In this document: in pieces, positions 16,849 through 24,967 of the stretch
Numbering within the stretch: position 1 is the first letter of the stretch
Layout of the letters: each line of letters begins with the position of its first letter
From: Glycocaulis albus
GTDB taxonomy: Bacteria > Pseudomonadota > Alphaproteobacteria > Caulobacterales > Maricaulaceae
Direction of reading: 5' to 3'
DNA: 45,931 nt
NCBI RefSeq assembly: GCF_014639075.1
Contig: NZ_BMFS01000007.1
Location: forward strand, 148,402 to 194,332
The notes under the pieces: generated by a model
Told to the model about the DNA's origin: nothing
What the model saw: the letters and a program-made list of their open reading frames with translations, nothing else
Databases searched by the model: none
Program-made: the position numbers and the translations under genes

Positions 16849-16877
16849 AATATGTGGAATCACGCCCGCGAAGTCAA
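16849..16877 (-). promoter_or_regulatory. Sigma-70-type promoter of the phasin gene
   Basis: On the minus strand TTGACT (16872-16877) and CATATT (16849-16854) are separated by exactly 17 bp. The predicted start near 16842 gives a leader of about 30 nt before the 16810 ATG and excludes a TTG at 16849 as a start codon. Confidence 0.6.
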
Positions 16878-16920
16878 GATATTTTTGTGCGGCGCACAAT
16901 TTTAGAGCCGGGCGAGGCGG

Positions 16921-16935
16921 TTAACGGCCCGTCAA
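16921..16935 (+). promoter_or_regulatory. Possible CtrA-like site upstream of the D,D-carboxypeptidase
   Basis: TTAA-CGGCCCG-TCAA has the spacing of the CtrA box TTAA-N7-TTAA with one mismatch, 26 bp before the ATG at 16961. One match of this kind is weak evidence alone; the nearby division genes make it worth noting. Confidence 0.3.
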
Positions 16936-16960
16936 CGCATTGCTGTGATCGTGCGGGCCT

Positions 16961-18322
16961 ATGAAACATCGTCATTTCGCCGCCTGCTTCATGGTGTTCG
17001 CGCTCGCGCTTCTGGCGCCGGGTACACCGGCCATGGCGCAGGACCGTTACGCCGCCTTCGTGGCCGACATGGACACGGGCGAGGTGCTGCATGCGCGCAG
17101 GCCCGACGCCGCGCGCTATCCGGCGTCGCTGACCAAGATGATGACGCTCTACATGCTGTTCGATGCGCTGGAGCGGGGCGAGCTGACCCTGTCCACGCAG
17201 CTGACCATGTCGGCAGAAGCCGCCTCGCGCCCGCCTTCAAAGCTGGGTGTGCCCGCTGGCGGCACGATAAGCGTGGAAACCGCCATTCGCGCCCTGACCA
17301 TACGCAGCGCCAATGACGTCGCCGTAATGGTCGCCGAGCGGCTGGCCGGGAGCGAAGCTGATTTCGCTGCGGCCATGACGGACCGGGCGGTCGAGCTTGG
17401 CCTTACCGCCACCGTGTTCCGCAACGCCTCGGGCCTGCCGGACGCAGCGCAGCGCACAACCGCACGCGACATGGCGCGGCTGGCGCACGCCCTGCACCGC
17501 GATTTCCCGCAATATTTCCACTATTTCAACGAGCGCAGCTTCAGCTATTCGGGCCGCACCTACACCACGCACAACACGCTTGTCGGCCGGGTGCGCGGAG
17601 TGGACGGGCTGAAGACCGGCTATATCCGCGCCTCCGGCTTCAACATCGCCGTTACCGCAGAGCGTGAAGGCCGGCGCCTGGTCACGGTGGTGATGGGCGG
17701 TGCCACCGGTCCGGTACGCGATGCCCACGCCACCGAGCTGGTGGAGGCGGCCTTCTCCACGCTGGATGCCCGCCGCGACGGGATGATCCTCGCCAGCCTC
17801 AATTCGCCGCGCATCAGCCCGATCCGCGAGCAGGAAATCCTCACCGCCGAGCTTTCCGGCATGCCCGGCCCGACGGCGATGGGGTCGGCTGGCAGCGAGA
17901 CAGGCGATAGTGCGCCGCCGGTACGCATTGTGGTGGAAGATATTCCAGACCTCACACGCCCGGCACGGGATACAGGCAGCGACCGCGTCCGGTTCGACTC
18001 TGCTGCTGCTGAGCGTCCCAATGTCACCTCGGCCGCACAGCCGCCTGCCGCAACCCAAGCTGCCCGCCCGTCATCCGGCGGCTGGGCGGTGCAAGTGGGC
18101 GCATTCGGCTCGCGCGCCGTGGCGCAGGCGCGGCTGGAAACGGTGCTGGGCCTTGCCCCTGCCCTGTCAGGGGCCACGCAAGTAACCGAAGAAGTCGTGC
18201 GCGATGGCCGCTCGCTCTGGCGGGCGCGCTTTGAAGCGATAGACCCGGCCACGGCCCGGCAGGTCTGTTCAGACCTCGCCCGGCTTAACGAAGCCTGCTT
18301 CGCGGTCAATCAGGGCGCGTAA
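16961..18322 (+). CDS. D-alanyl-D-alanine carboxypeptidase (peptidase S11) with C-terminal SPOR domain
   Basis: 453 aa. Signal peptide 1-26 (M-A-Q). The penicillin-binding catalytic motifs are all present: S56-L-T-K59, S116-A-N118 and K218-T-G220. It trims the terminal D-Ala of peptidoglycan pentapeptides in the periplasm. After a low-complexity Pro/Ala-rich linker (about 310-370) comes a SPOR domain (W-A-V-Q-V-G-A-F-G-S through W-R-A-R-F), which binds denuded glycan at the division septum. The domain set therefore points to a septum-targeted carboxypeptidase. It is divergent from the phasin gene and converges on the J-domain gene with a 3-bp gap. A CtrA-like motif lies upstream. Confidence 0.95.
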   Translation: MKHRHFAACFMVFALALLAPGTPAMAQDRYAAFVADMDTGEVLHARRPDAARYPASLTKMMTLYMLFDALERGELTLSTQLTMSAEAASRPPSKLGVPAGGTISVETAIRALTIRSANDVAVMVAERLAGSEADFAAAMTDRAVELGLTATVFRNASGLPDAAQRTTARDMARLAHALHRDFPQYFHYFNERSFSYSGRTYTTHNTLVGRVRGVDGLKTGYIRASGFNIAVTAEREGRRLVTVVMGGATGPVRDAHATELVEAAFSTLDARRDGMILASLNSPRISPIREQEILTAELSGMPGPTAMGSAGSETGDSAPPVRIVVEDIPDLTRPARDTGSDRVRFDSAAAERPNVTSAAQPPAATQAARPSSGGWAVQVGAFGSRAVAQARLETVLGLAPALSGATQVTEEVVRDGRSLWRARFEAIDPATARQVCSDLARLNEACFAVNQGA

Positions 18323-18325
18323 GCC

Positions 18326-18787
18326 CTAATCCCCGATCAGGAGATCACGTGCCATTTGCACGCGGCGGGCGAGTGCCCCGCTGCCGCCCGTATCGGGGTG
18401 GACCTTCTTCATCATCTCGCGATAGGCGCGCTGGATGTCGTCGCGGCTGGCACCGGGCTCCACGCCCAGCGTGGCGCGTGCCTCCGCGATGGTCATGCTT
18501 TCGCTGTGCGGCGATGAGGATTGTGAGGGCCCGCTACCGCCCTGCCCGCTGCCGGCGGAGCGCCCACGCCATGTGCCGGTGAGCAGGAAGCCTATTCCGG
18601 CCATCACCATCGGCACGCCGAGAATGCCCATGCCGCGCATGGTCATCACCACACCGAGCAGAATGACGACGGCAGCGGCAATGCTGCGGCCCGTCTTCAC
18701 AACGGAGGACGGCTTCGCCCTGGCAAACAGCCAGGCCAGCAGCACCATCGCTCCCAGCGCGATCAGAACTCCGAACAGAATGCTCAT
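18326..18787 (-). CDS. Membrane-anchored J-domain protein
   Basis: 153 aa. Two or three hydrophobic segments occupy residues 1-70, then a Ser/Gly-rich linker, then a short J-domain (about 98-153) with R-E-M-M-K-K-V-H-P-D-T-G-G, whose H-P-D tripeptide is the DnaK-stimulating signature. The domain is last in the chain, as in TIM14-like and DjlA-like proteins, so the J-domain should face the cytoplasm and recruit DnaK to the membrane. It follows mipZ by 10 bp and is probably in its operon. Confidence 0.9.
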   Translation of the reverse strand: MSILFGVLIALGAMVLLAWLFARAKPSSVVKTGRSIAAAVVILLGVVMTMRGMGILGVPMVMAGIGFLLTGTWRGRSAGSGQGGSGPSQSSSPHSESMTIAEARATLGVEPGASRDDIQRAYREMMKKVHPDTGGSGALARRVQMARDLLIGD

Positions 18788-18797
18788 CGCGCCGCCA

Positions 18798-19688
18798 TCA
18801 GAATGGGAAAGGTTTTCCCGCCAGTGGCGGCAGCTTGAGCACGATCAGCAGGTCACGCAATTCCTGGCGCGCGGCGACATGGCTCATCGTGAAAGGGATG
18901 GCAGACCCGCTCTCGGTCAGGTCCAGCAGGGTCAGGCCGACCGGGAAGAGCTCGCGATAGATCACCCGCTCAGAGAAACCCGGCGCGATGCGAAAGCCGA
19001 TCCGCTCTGACAGCTTGCGAAGCCCATCGGCCACGCGGCGCGTATTGCGGGCATCGAGGGTGGAGACGCGGTTGCGCATGACCACCCAGTCGATAGGCTT
19101 CTTGTCACGCGCCACGCGTTGCTTGCGGCAATTCCACACCATTTCGGAATAGACGCTGGGACGGCCCACCTCGAAGGTCTCGGGATCCACGTCCGCCAGC
19201 AGGTCAAAATCGACAAAGCTGTCATTGACCGGCGTGATGATGGTGTCTGCCGATGCATGGGCGAGGCGCGAATAGTGCGTGTCATGGCCCGGCGCATCGA
19301 TGACGATGAAATCGCTGCGCGCCTTCAGGCTCGCCAGCTCGCGTTCCCAGGCGGCGCGCTCCTCGGCTTCGGCCACATCCATGTCGCGAGACAGGCTGGT
19401 GCGCATCACGGCCTGATCGGGGATAGGCAGGTCCACCCCGCGCGTATTGGCCCAACGTGTGCGGTTTTCCAGATGGCGGGTGAACGAGGCCTGACGCAGA
19501 TCAAGGTCTATCGCCGTCACCATCTGGCCCATGCGCATCAGCGCGATCGCCAGGTGAATGGCGACGGTGGACTTGCCCGCCCCGCCCTTCTCATTGCCCA
19601 CGACAATCACATGCGCCTCGCGCGCGCCGGCCTGCGGCGTGCGCGGCGAAGTGGTGCGTGATACTTGCAGATTGGCCGGTGAGTTCAT
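18798..19688 (-). CDS. mipZ: Division-plane positioning ATPase MipZ
   Basis: 296 aa from the ATG at 19688; an upstream in-frame TTG at 19724 is less likely. After a 25-residue variable N-terminus comes V-I-V-V-G-N-E-K-G-G-A-G-K-S-T, the deviant Walker A motif of the ParA/MinD superfamily, then A-I-D-L-D-L-R-Q and F-I-V-I-D-A-P-G-H-D. The whole length matches MipZ of Caulobacter and relatives, which forms a gradient from the ParB-bound poles and blocks FtsZ assembly except at midcell. Family knowledge puts it beside ParB; no parB is in this window. The J-domain gene follows directly. Confidence 0.95.
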   Translation of the reverse strand: MNSPANLQVSRTTSPRTPQAGAREAHVIVVGNEKGGAGKSTVAIHLAIALMRMGQMVTAIDLDLRQASFTRHLENRTRWANTRGVDLPIPDQAVMRTSLSRDMDVAEAEERAAWERELASLKARSDFIVIDAPGHDTHYSRLAHASADTIITPVNDSFVDFDLLADVDPETFEVGRPSVYSEMVWNCRKQRVARDKKPIDWVVMRNRVSTLDARNTRRVADGLRKLSERIGFRIAPGFSERVIYRELFPVGLTLLDLTESGSAIPFTMSHVAARQELRDLLIVLKLPPLAGKPFPF

Positions 19689-19778
19689 GACCGTGGCGGT
19701 TCCGAAACGACGCGTCTTCGTCAAACAGATAACCCTGCCCGCCGCTCGCGCAAACAGATGATGCAGACAGTCAGTGAA

Positions 19779-20354
19779 TCACTGTGACGAGAGCACCGGG
19801 TGGCCGTCAAATGCGGTGACCGCACACCAGCTCTGCGCGGCCTGTATCGCCCGGCAGGCAGAGGCAGCTTCCCGGGCATTGTCAAACGGCCCGGCGACAA
19901 GGCGCAGATAGGTGCCGCGCTCGCCGAGATCAGCCGGAACATAACGCGCCTGCAGGCCGGACAGCGAGGCGTGCTGGCCCTGAAGCGCGCGCCAGCCCTC
20001 GGCCACATGACGCTCCTCCCGGTAGGAAGCCAGATGGATGCCATGCATCAGGCTGAGACGGGGCTGCCCGCCCACATCCGGTGCGGGCACCAGTGCCAGA
20101 GCGGGTTCTTCCTCTTCGACCGGGGCGGGGTCCGGCGCGGGCACGCCGCGCGCCAGCGCGGCTTCCAGCGCACTCATCTCCCCTGTCACATGCGCCAGCA
20201 CCGGATCATCGGCGCGCGCCGCTTCGTTCAGGCTGGCTGCCAGCCGCGCCGCCTGCTGCGCATCGGGTGAGGCATCGCGACCGGCATGGCCGCCGGTGAC
20301 GCTGCAAGCGCCCAGCACCAGCGCGCTCAGGATGGGAAGAGCAAACTTTTTCAT
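19779..20354 (-). CDS. SPOR-domain lipoprotein
   Basis: 191 aa from the ATG at 20354, where a lipoprotein signal begins: M-K-K-F then a hydrophobic core and the lipobox L-G-A-C. An upstream in-frame start at 20462 would bury this signal. A short helical, acidic, Pro-rich region is followed by a SPOR-like domain (about 105-180, starting G-I-H-L-A-S-Y and containing L-R-L-V-A-G-P-F), expected to bind peptidoglycan. It lies upstream of mipZ on the same strand, separated by 90 bp, and shares the SPOR theme with the carboxypeptidase nearby. Confidence 0.85.
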   Translation of the reverse strand: MKKFALPILSALVLGACSVTGGHAGRDASPDAQQAARLAASLNEAARADDPVLAHVTGEMSALEAALARGVPAPDPAPVEEEEPALALVPAPDVGGQPRLSLMHGIHLASYREERHVAEGWRALQGQHASLSGLQARYVPADLGERGTYLRLVAGPFDNAREAASACRAIQAAQSWCAVTAFDGHPVLSSQ

Positions 20355-20412
20355 TGCATGAAACTGTGCGCCGAGTCGGTGCCTTGCCTCCAGTGCGATA
20401 AGGATGCTTTTC

Positions 20413-20513
20413 CCCCGTCCTTCGAGCGCCACCGCGTCCGAGAGGATGAGGGAAAAGCGCACCTAAAGCCCTCATCCTGAGGGGCCGTCAGGCCGTCTCG
20501 AAGGACGAGGGCT
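20413..20513. repeat. Inverted pair of dispersed palindromic repeats
   Basis: Two elements of the CTCATCCTGAG...CTCGAAGGACGAGG type that is common between alphaproteobacterial genes: one inverted at about 20413-20455 and one forward at 20467-20513, the latter with AGCCCTC/GAGGGCT ends. A further copy lies in the island at 21551-22024. The remaining sequence to panC holds another hairpin (20584-20609) and no gene. Confidence 0.7.
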
Positions 20514-20642
20514 TTATCCTGCAGCCAGTTCCCGGCTCTGCGCTGCGCTTGGCCGGGAGTTCAGGACGATATAAGCACTGAAACCCCGGACGGCCTAGCC
20601 GATCCGGGGCCTGTTCATGTTTTGCCGACCCAAGGTCTCTCA

Positions 20643-21518
20643 ATGCTGCCTGCCCTGCACTGCCCTGCCGTCCATACCGCCGAGAGCCTCGCGCGCGAGA
20701 TCAGCCAGTGGCGCACAGACGGCCACTCAATCGGCTTTGTGCCGACCATGGGCGCGCTGCATGAGGGCCATATCGCCTTGGTGCTCAAAGCGATGGAGGT
20801 GTGCGACCGCGTGGTGGTGAGCATTTTCGTCAATCCCACCCAGTTTGCCGCGCATGAAGACCTGGGCACCTATCCGCGCACGCTCGAGGCCGATTCCGCC
20901 CTGCTGGCCGCCGCCGGATGCCATCTGCTCTACGCACCATCGGCGGAGGAGGTCTATCCGGACGGGTTTGCCACCACGGTCTCGGTCGAGGGTCCGGCGA
21001 CCGGGCTGGAAAGCGATGCCCGGCCGCACTTCTTTGCCGGCGTGGCCACGGTGGTGGCGCGCCTGTTCGGACAGGTCCGGCCCGATATCGCCGTGTTCGG
21101 CGAGAAGGACTATCAGCAGCTCATGGTGGTACGCCAGATGGTCAGCGATCTGGCTTTGCCGGTGAAAGTGCTGGGCGTGGAGACGAAGCGTGAAGCGGAC
21201 GGGCTCGCCCTCTCCTCACGCAATGTCTACCTCTCGTCCACCGAACGTATGCGGGCCGGGCGCCTCAACGTGATTTTGCGTGATCTCGCCCATGCGCTGG
21301 AGGATGGTGAGCCGGCTGCCCGAGCGCTGGAGCATGCGCGCATTCTGGCGTCATCCGTGTTTGATGCGGTGGACTATATCGAGGTGCGCGACGCGGCCCG
21401 GCTGGAAATGATGGGCGAAGGCCTGCTTGACCGGCCGGCGCGCGTGCTGGCAGCGGTGCGCGTGGGCAAGACACGCCTGATCGACAACGTCCCGGCCAGC
21501 CCGGCGAGACGGGGGTAG
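20643..21518 (+). CDS. panC: Pantothenate synthetase
   Basis: 291 aa from the ATG at 20643, with AAGG 7 nt upstream; an in-frame TTG at 20622 is less likely. It joins pantoate and beta-alanine with ATP in coenzyme A synthesis. Motifs: F-V-P-T-M-G-A-L-H-E-G-H (the HIGH-like ATP site), I-F-V-N-P-T-Q-F (pantoate site), V-F-G-E-K-D-Y-Q-Q and L-A-L-S-S-R-N (KMSKS-like). Full family length. panB and panD are not adjacent. A hairpin (20584-20609) lies in its presumed leader. Confidence 0.96.
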   Translation: MLPALHCPAVHTAESLAREISQWRTDGHSIGFVPTMGALHEGHIALVLKAMEVCDRVVVSIFVNPTQFAAHEDLGTYPRTLEADSALLAAAGCHLLYAPSAEEVYPDGFATTVSVEGPATGLESDARPHFFAGVATVVARLFGQVRPDIAVFGEKDYQQLMVVRQMVSDLALPVKVLGVETKREADGLALSSRNVYLSSTERMRAGRLNVILRDLAHALEDGEPAARALEHARILASSVFDAVDYIEVRDAARLEMMGEGLLDRPARVLAAVRVGKTRLIDNVPASPARRG

Positions 21519-21550
21519 CGTGAAGACCCTATCAAGTTAGCGCTTCCGGC

Positions 21551-22024
21551 CCAGCCAGGATCCCCGCCCACGAGCGGGGACCCATTTTTCTGGATCCCGG
21601 GTCAAGCCCGGGAACCCGGCTTGATTGAGCATGAATCCGGCAAGACGCATTTCGGCGGCACGGGCCGCGAAACCGGCATCCCTGAACGCTCCCTTCTTCT
21701 GCGTTCCCCCGACGAAAGTCGGGGTCCAGAAGGAAGACTCGGCTGGGCACCGGCTTATCCCGGTGAAACGCGCGCGAGGAGGCATCAATCCCCGGCAGCC
21801 TCTTCATCTTCTCGTCCTTCCCGCGCAGGCGGGAACCCAGCTTTTTATCTCTGGGTCCTCCGTCGTGGCGGGGGACCCCGGTGGATAGTTCAATGGCCAT
21901 TCGGGCCGCGCTAGCGGCCCGCAAGCGCGACCGCGCGCCCGAGCCACCCTCATCCTGAGGAGCCGCCGCAGGCGGCGTCTCGAAGGGGCGAGGAGCGACG
22001 CACGGATGTGCGGAGCATCAGAAA
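21551..22024. repeat. Palindromic repeat island 3
   Basis: The 511 bp between panC and the DUF1489 gene contain no gene. Elements in order: an R3 hairpin with GATCCCCGC/GCGGGGAC arms (21557-21586), an R2 element (21590-21624), CCCCGACGAAAGTCGGGG (21708-21725), a CACCGG/CCGGTG hairpin (about 21747-21770), a CCCGC/GCGGG hairpin (21817-21840), a CTCATCCTGAG element (21950-21991) inserted within an R5 module, and the R5 end CGGATGTGCGGAGCATCA. Confidence 0.75.
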
Positions 22025-22029
22025 AAACC

Positions 22030-22449
22030 TTACCACGCCCCCATTTCGATCAGCTTGGCGCGTAAGTCATCAGGTAGATCCTCGCCGCCGGAAGCGGGCG
22101 ATGAGAGGTCTGGCGGCGCGTCGGCACTGGTAAGATAGCGCCAGCCCTGAAACGGCTTTTTCGGGCGCGGCGCGGTGCGGATGATCTCCCGGTCGAGCCA
22201 GATGCAGCAGCGCGAAATGCCGTCACTGCCGGTCACCTCCTCCAGTCCGATAATGCGCTGGCGCACCTGAATGACACGCTTGATGACCCAGTATAGCGAC
22301 CCGCCGTCGAGAAGCTCATCAGCCCGCTTCGGGCTCATCCGGGTGACGTGATACATGGGCTTGCCGCCGGGCGCGATTTTGGCCCGCCACGCCTCGAGAT
22401 CCTCGATCGTATCGGCACCGACGCACAGCTTGATGAGATGAAGGCTCAT
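22030..22449 (-). CDS. DUF1489 family protein
   Basis: 139 aa, matching the length and the opening L-H-L-I-K-L-C-V-G-A of the alphaproteobacterial DUF1489 family, with internal H-V-T-R-M-S-P-K-R and Y-W-V-I-K-R-V-I-Q-V-R-Q. No signal peptide or membrane segment, so cytoplasmic. Function unknown to me. It lies 40 bp downstream of the JmjC-like pair on the same strand and might be the last gene of that operon. Confidence 0.88.
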   Translation of the reverse strand: MSLHLIKLCVGADTIEDLEAWRAKIAPGGKPMYHVTRMSPKRADELLDGGSLYWVIKRVIQVRQRIIGLEEVTGSDGISRCCIWLDREIIRTAPRPKKPFQGWRYLTSADAPPDLSSPASGGEDLPDDLRAKLIEMGAW

Positions 22450-22489
22450 GCTTCATGAGCTAGGACGAAACCGGCGTCCCGTCAAAGCC

Positions 22490-23422
22490 TCAGGCCTGCT
22501 CCAGCGCGCCTGCCAGCGTGATGTCGGGGACTTGCGGTTCGCTGCGGCGCTTGCGCACGGCGCTGGCTGTCTTGGCAGCGCGCGAGATGGCCAGTTTCAC
22601 CGCCGCGCCCAGACCGCCGGTATCGGTACTTTTCGGGTTGAGCCCGGCGCGGCGCATCAGGCCATTGGCATGCAGCACACCGTTCTTCACCAGCGATTCC
22701 TGCGTGACCACTTCGAGCACCAGCGTCACCGAGAGCTCGTCGCCAAAACGGATACGGTGCGGCGCATGCAGCGGCCAGGCGGCAAAGCAGCCGCGCTCCA
22801 TGCCGATGCGCGCAGCAGATGCGTCCCATGACGGATCATAGGGCAAATCCTCGCCCGCCCCGCCCAAGAGCACGCCTTCCAGCGCCCGGTCACTGACCCA
22901 GGGGTCGCGCGGCGGGTAGACAAAGACCTCCTGCGAACCCCTCACCTGGAACATCATGGTTTCGGAAATATCCGAATGCAGGAAGACCTGCGCACCCGGC
23001 GAGGCTATGACCACACCGCCATAGGCGCGCAGGGGCGCCCAGCCGGGATTGAGATGGCGAAGCTGATCCATCATTGCGGCAAAGACGGGCTTCAGCGCGC
23101 TATCGGTATCCAGTGCGTGGCGGGCATGCACCCAGAGCCGGGTCTGGCGCACGGCCTCGATCAGATGATGGCCGGGCAGATGGCGGCAGACCGGCACGTC
23201 GCGCCAGCTGGAGCGTTCTGCCGGGTCGCGGCCCATCGTGCAGACATCCAGATTGGCCCGGTCATGCCGGTCCAGCATGGCGGCCAGCGCCTCGTCGGTG
23301 AAAAGCGGGAGCCGGGCGAGCTGATGCCGTGCGCTGACCACGCCGCGGGCAAACTCGCCCCGGTGGTACTCGCTCCAGTCCAGAAGCGGCGGTTCGATGC
23401 GGGTGCGTGCCGCCACGGCCAT
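22490..23422 (-). CDS. JmjC/cupin-like protein, second of tandem pair
   Basis: 310 aa. A beta-helix (cupin) core with F-L-H-S-D (H-x-D) at about 148-152, V-F-V-Y-P-P, and a distal W-P-L-H-A-P-H-R gives the H-x-D...H iron triad expected in Fe(II)/2-oxoglutarate JmjC-type hydroxylases. Whether it hydroxylates a protein or serves another role cannot be told. It aligns over most of its length with the next upstream gene (similar L-W-V-H/L-W-I-N, P-G-W/P-G-F and G-V-V-I-A-S-P/G-L-L-V-S-S-P blocks). The ATG overlaps the upstream stop by one base (TGATG), indicating translational coupling. The C-terminal 60 residues are basic and distinct from the paralogue. Confidence 0.75.
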   Translation of the reverse strand: MAVAARTRIEPPLLDWSEYHRGEFARGVVSARHQLARLPLFTDEALAAMLDRHDRANLDVCTMGRDPAERSSWRDVPVCRHLPGHHLIEAVRQTRLWVHARHALDTDSALKPVFAAMMDQLRHLNPGWAPLRAYGGVVIASPGAQVFLHSDISETMMFQVRGSQEVFVYPPRDPWVSDRALEGVLLGGAGEDLPYDPSWDASAARIGMERGCFAAWPLHAPHRIRFGDELSVTLVLEVVTQESLVKNGVLHANGLMRRAGLNPKSTDTGGLGAAVKLAISRAAKTASAVRKRRSEPQVPDITLAGALEQA

Positions 23423-24405
23423 CAGGCGCGCACACCCAGCGGCGCGTCGGGATCAATCTCGAACCGGTATCCGCCCTCGTGCGGCGTCTCCACCGGCACG
23501 GTGACCCCCGCCTTGCGCATCAGCGCGCCGGCGACATAACGCACCGTGCGGTTCAGGCCGTGTGTTTCGGCAATGCGCGGCGGCTGCCAGCCAAAGCGGC
23601 GGCGCATCACGCCATTGAAATACATCGCGTTGTTGAGCTGGCGTGCCTCGGGCGTGGTGTATTCGGTCGCCAGCGAGATATTGAGCGTGCCCCTGTTCTC
23701 CACGCGGTGGGGCGTGTGCAACGGCCAGCAGATCATCTCGCCGGGCTCAAGGTCGAAACATTTCGCGTGCTTTTCCGCTTCCGGGTGATGGACGAGCTCG
23801 TCATTGAAGGCGTGCAGGAGGACTTCCTCGCGCTCTTCATCGGTGGCAACCTCATCATGGTGGGGATAGACGAAGACACGCTTCTTCCCGCTGATATGCC
23901 ACAGCATGGTGTCGGTGCGGTCCATATGAAACGGCACTTTGGCCTGCGGCGAGGACACCAGAAGCCCGCCCAGAATGCGCACCGGATGGAAGCCCGGATT
24001 TTCGTCCTGCAATTCCTCAAACATCTGGTCGAGCAGGGCGCGGTACTCGTCGTGAATGCCAAACAGATTGCGCAGGTTTATCCAGAGGCGGCCCGATTTC
24101 ACGGCGCGGATCAGCTCCTTGCCCGAAAGCTTGCCCGGATCGCCCGTTTTCCAGGAGCTGCGCGAGCCGGTCTCGTCCATGGTGGCGAAATCGGCATATT
24201 CGCGCGGATGAATCTCGATCAGGCGTTCAACCGCTTCCTCGCTGAACAGGGGCGAGGTGTGCAGATTGTGCGTGGTGCGCGTGATGCGCTCACGAAAATC
24301 GCGGCGGGTCTGATCAGTCCAGTCTGCCAGCACGTCCATGGCCCACACCTTTGCTCTTTTGCTGTCCATTTGCGGGACAGCGTGAGGGGATCGGGCCTTC
24401 ATCAT
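23422..24405 (-). CDS. JmjC/cupin-like protein, first of tandem pair
   Basis: 327 aa; a second ATG at 24402 is equally possible. Same layout as its downstream paralogue: an N-terminal helical region, then the cupin core with P-F-H-M-D (H-x-D), K-K-R-V-F-V-Y-P, and W-P-L-H-T-P-H-R-V carrying the distal His. All three metal ligands are therefore kept, which favours an active Fe(II)-dependent oxygenase. No signal peptide. The family is often labelled cupin-like or transcriptional regulator without proof. It leads a likely operon of two paralogues plus DUF1489. Confidence 0.77.
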   Translation of the reverse strand: MMKARSPHAVPQMDSKRAKVWAMDVLADWTDQTRRDFRERITRTTHNLHTSPLFSEEAVERLIEIHPREYADFATMDETGSRSSWKTGDPGKLSGKELIRAVKSGRLWINLRNLFGIHDEYRALLDQMFEELQDENPGFHPVRILGGLLVSSPQAKVPFHMDRTDTMLWHISGKKRVFVYPHHDEVATDEEREEVLLHAFNDELVHHPEAEKHAKCFDLEPGEMICWPLHTPHRVENRGTLNISLATEYTTPEARQLNNAMYFNGVMRRRFGWQPPRIAETHGLNRTVRYVAGALMRKAGVTVPVETPHEGGYRFEIDPDAPLGVRA

Positions 24406-24426
24406 GCGAGGGGTGTGCCAGTTTTA

Positions 24427-24947
24427 GTGATGCTCCGGGGCATCCGCCCCGTCGCTGCGGGCAAAAGTGCCCGGCGCGCGTTCGCGCTTTTGGCCCGCAA
24501 GCGGCCTGAGGGGGTGCCAAACGCCCCACAACAGGGGTCCCGGTCCCCGAGCCGGGACCCATGGGGAGCCGCCAATCGCTCAAGATATGGATCCCGGGTT
24601 CCCCGTTTTCACGGGGACAGGCAAGCCCGGGAACCCGGTTGAGAAGTTCGGTGACAGGTACCGGTGTCCCCCACCCCGACGGGGGACCCATAGCGCACAG
24701 ACCACGCGTTTCACCGGCGAAAGCCGGTGCCCAGCCCTTTTCTACAACAACTGGGTTCCAGATAAGCGCTGACGCGCTTTCTGGAATGACGAGTTGGGTG
24801 GACATTGAAAGACACCGCTCTCCCGGCGCGCAGCGCCGCAAGGCCGACTGGCCGCCCGCGCTCGCGCGCGGAACATCGCAACGCGGATGCGTTGCGGAAC
24901 TAAAAGAGGCATGGGTCCCCCGGACCGCTACGCGGCCGGAGGATGAC
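24427..24947. repeat. Palindromic repeat island 4
   Basis: No gene in the 562 bp upstream of the JmjC-like pair. Elements: an inverted R5 module (24427-24500), an R3 hairpin with GGTCCCGG and CCGGGACC arms (24536-24564), a 57-bp R2 element (24588-24644) identical to 30500-30556, a CCCCGACGGGGGACCCAT hairpin (24670-24691), an ACCGGCGAAAGCCGGT hairpin (24712-24728), an R1 copy (24751-24791, inverted), the R4 palindrome (24878-24895) and an R1 variant (24911-24947, inverted). Confidence 0.78.
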
Positions 24948-24967
24948 AACGTTTGGGAGCAAGAGGA

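Noticed and set aside
21551-22024. Repeat island considered as a CRISPR array
   Set aside because: The elements are palindromes of several different types with irregular spacing and no uniform repeat-spacer pattern; no cas genes are present.
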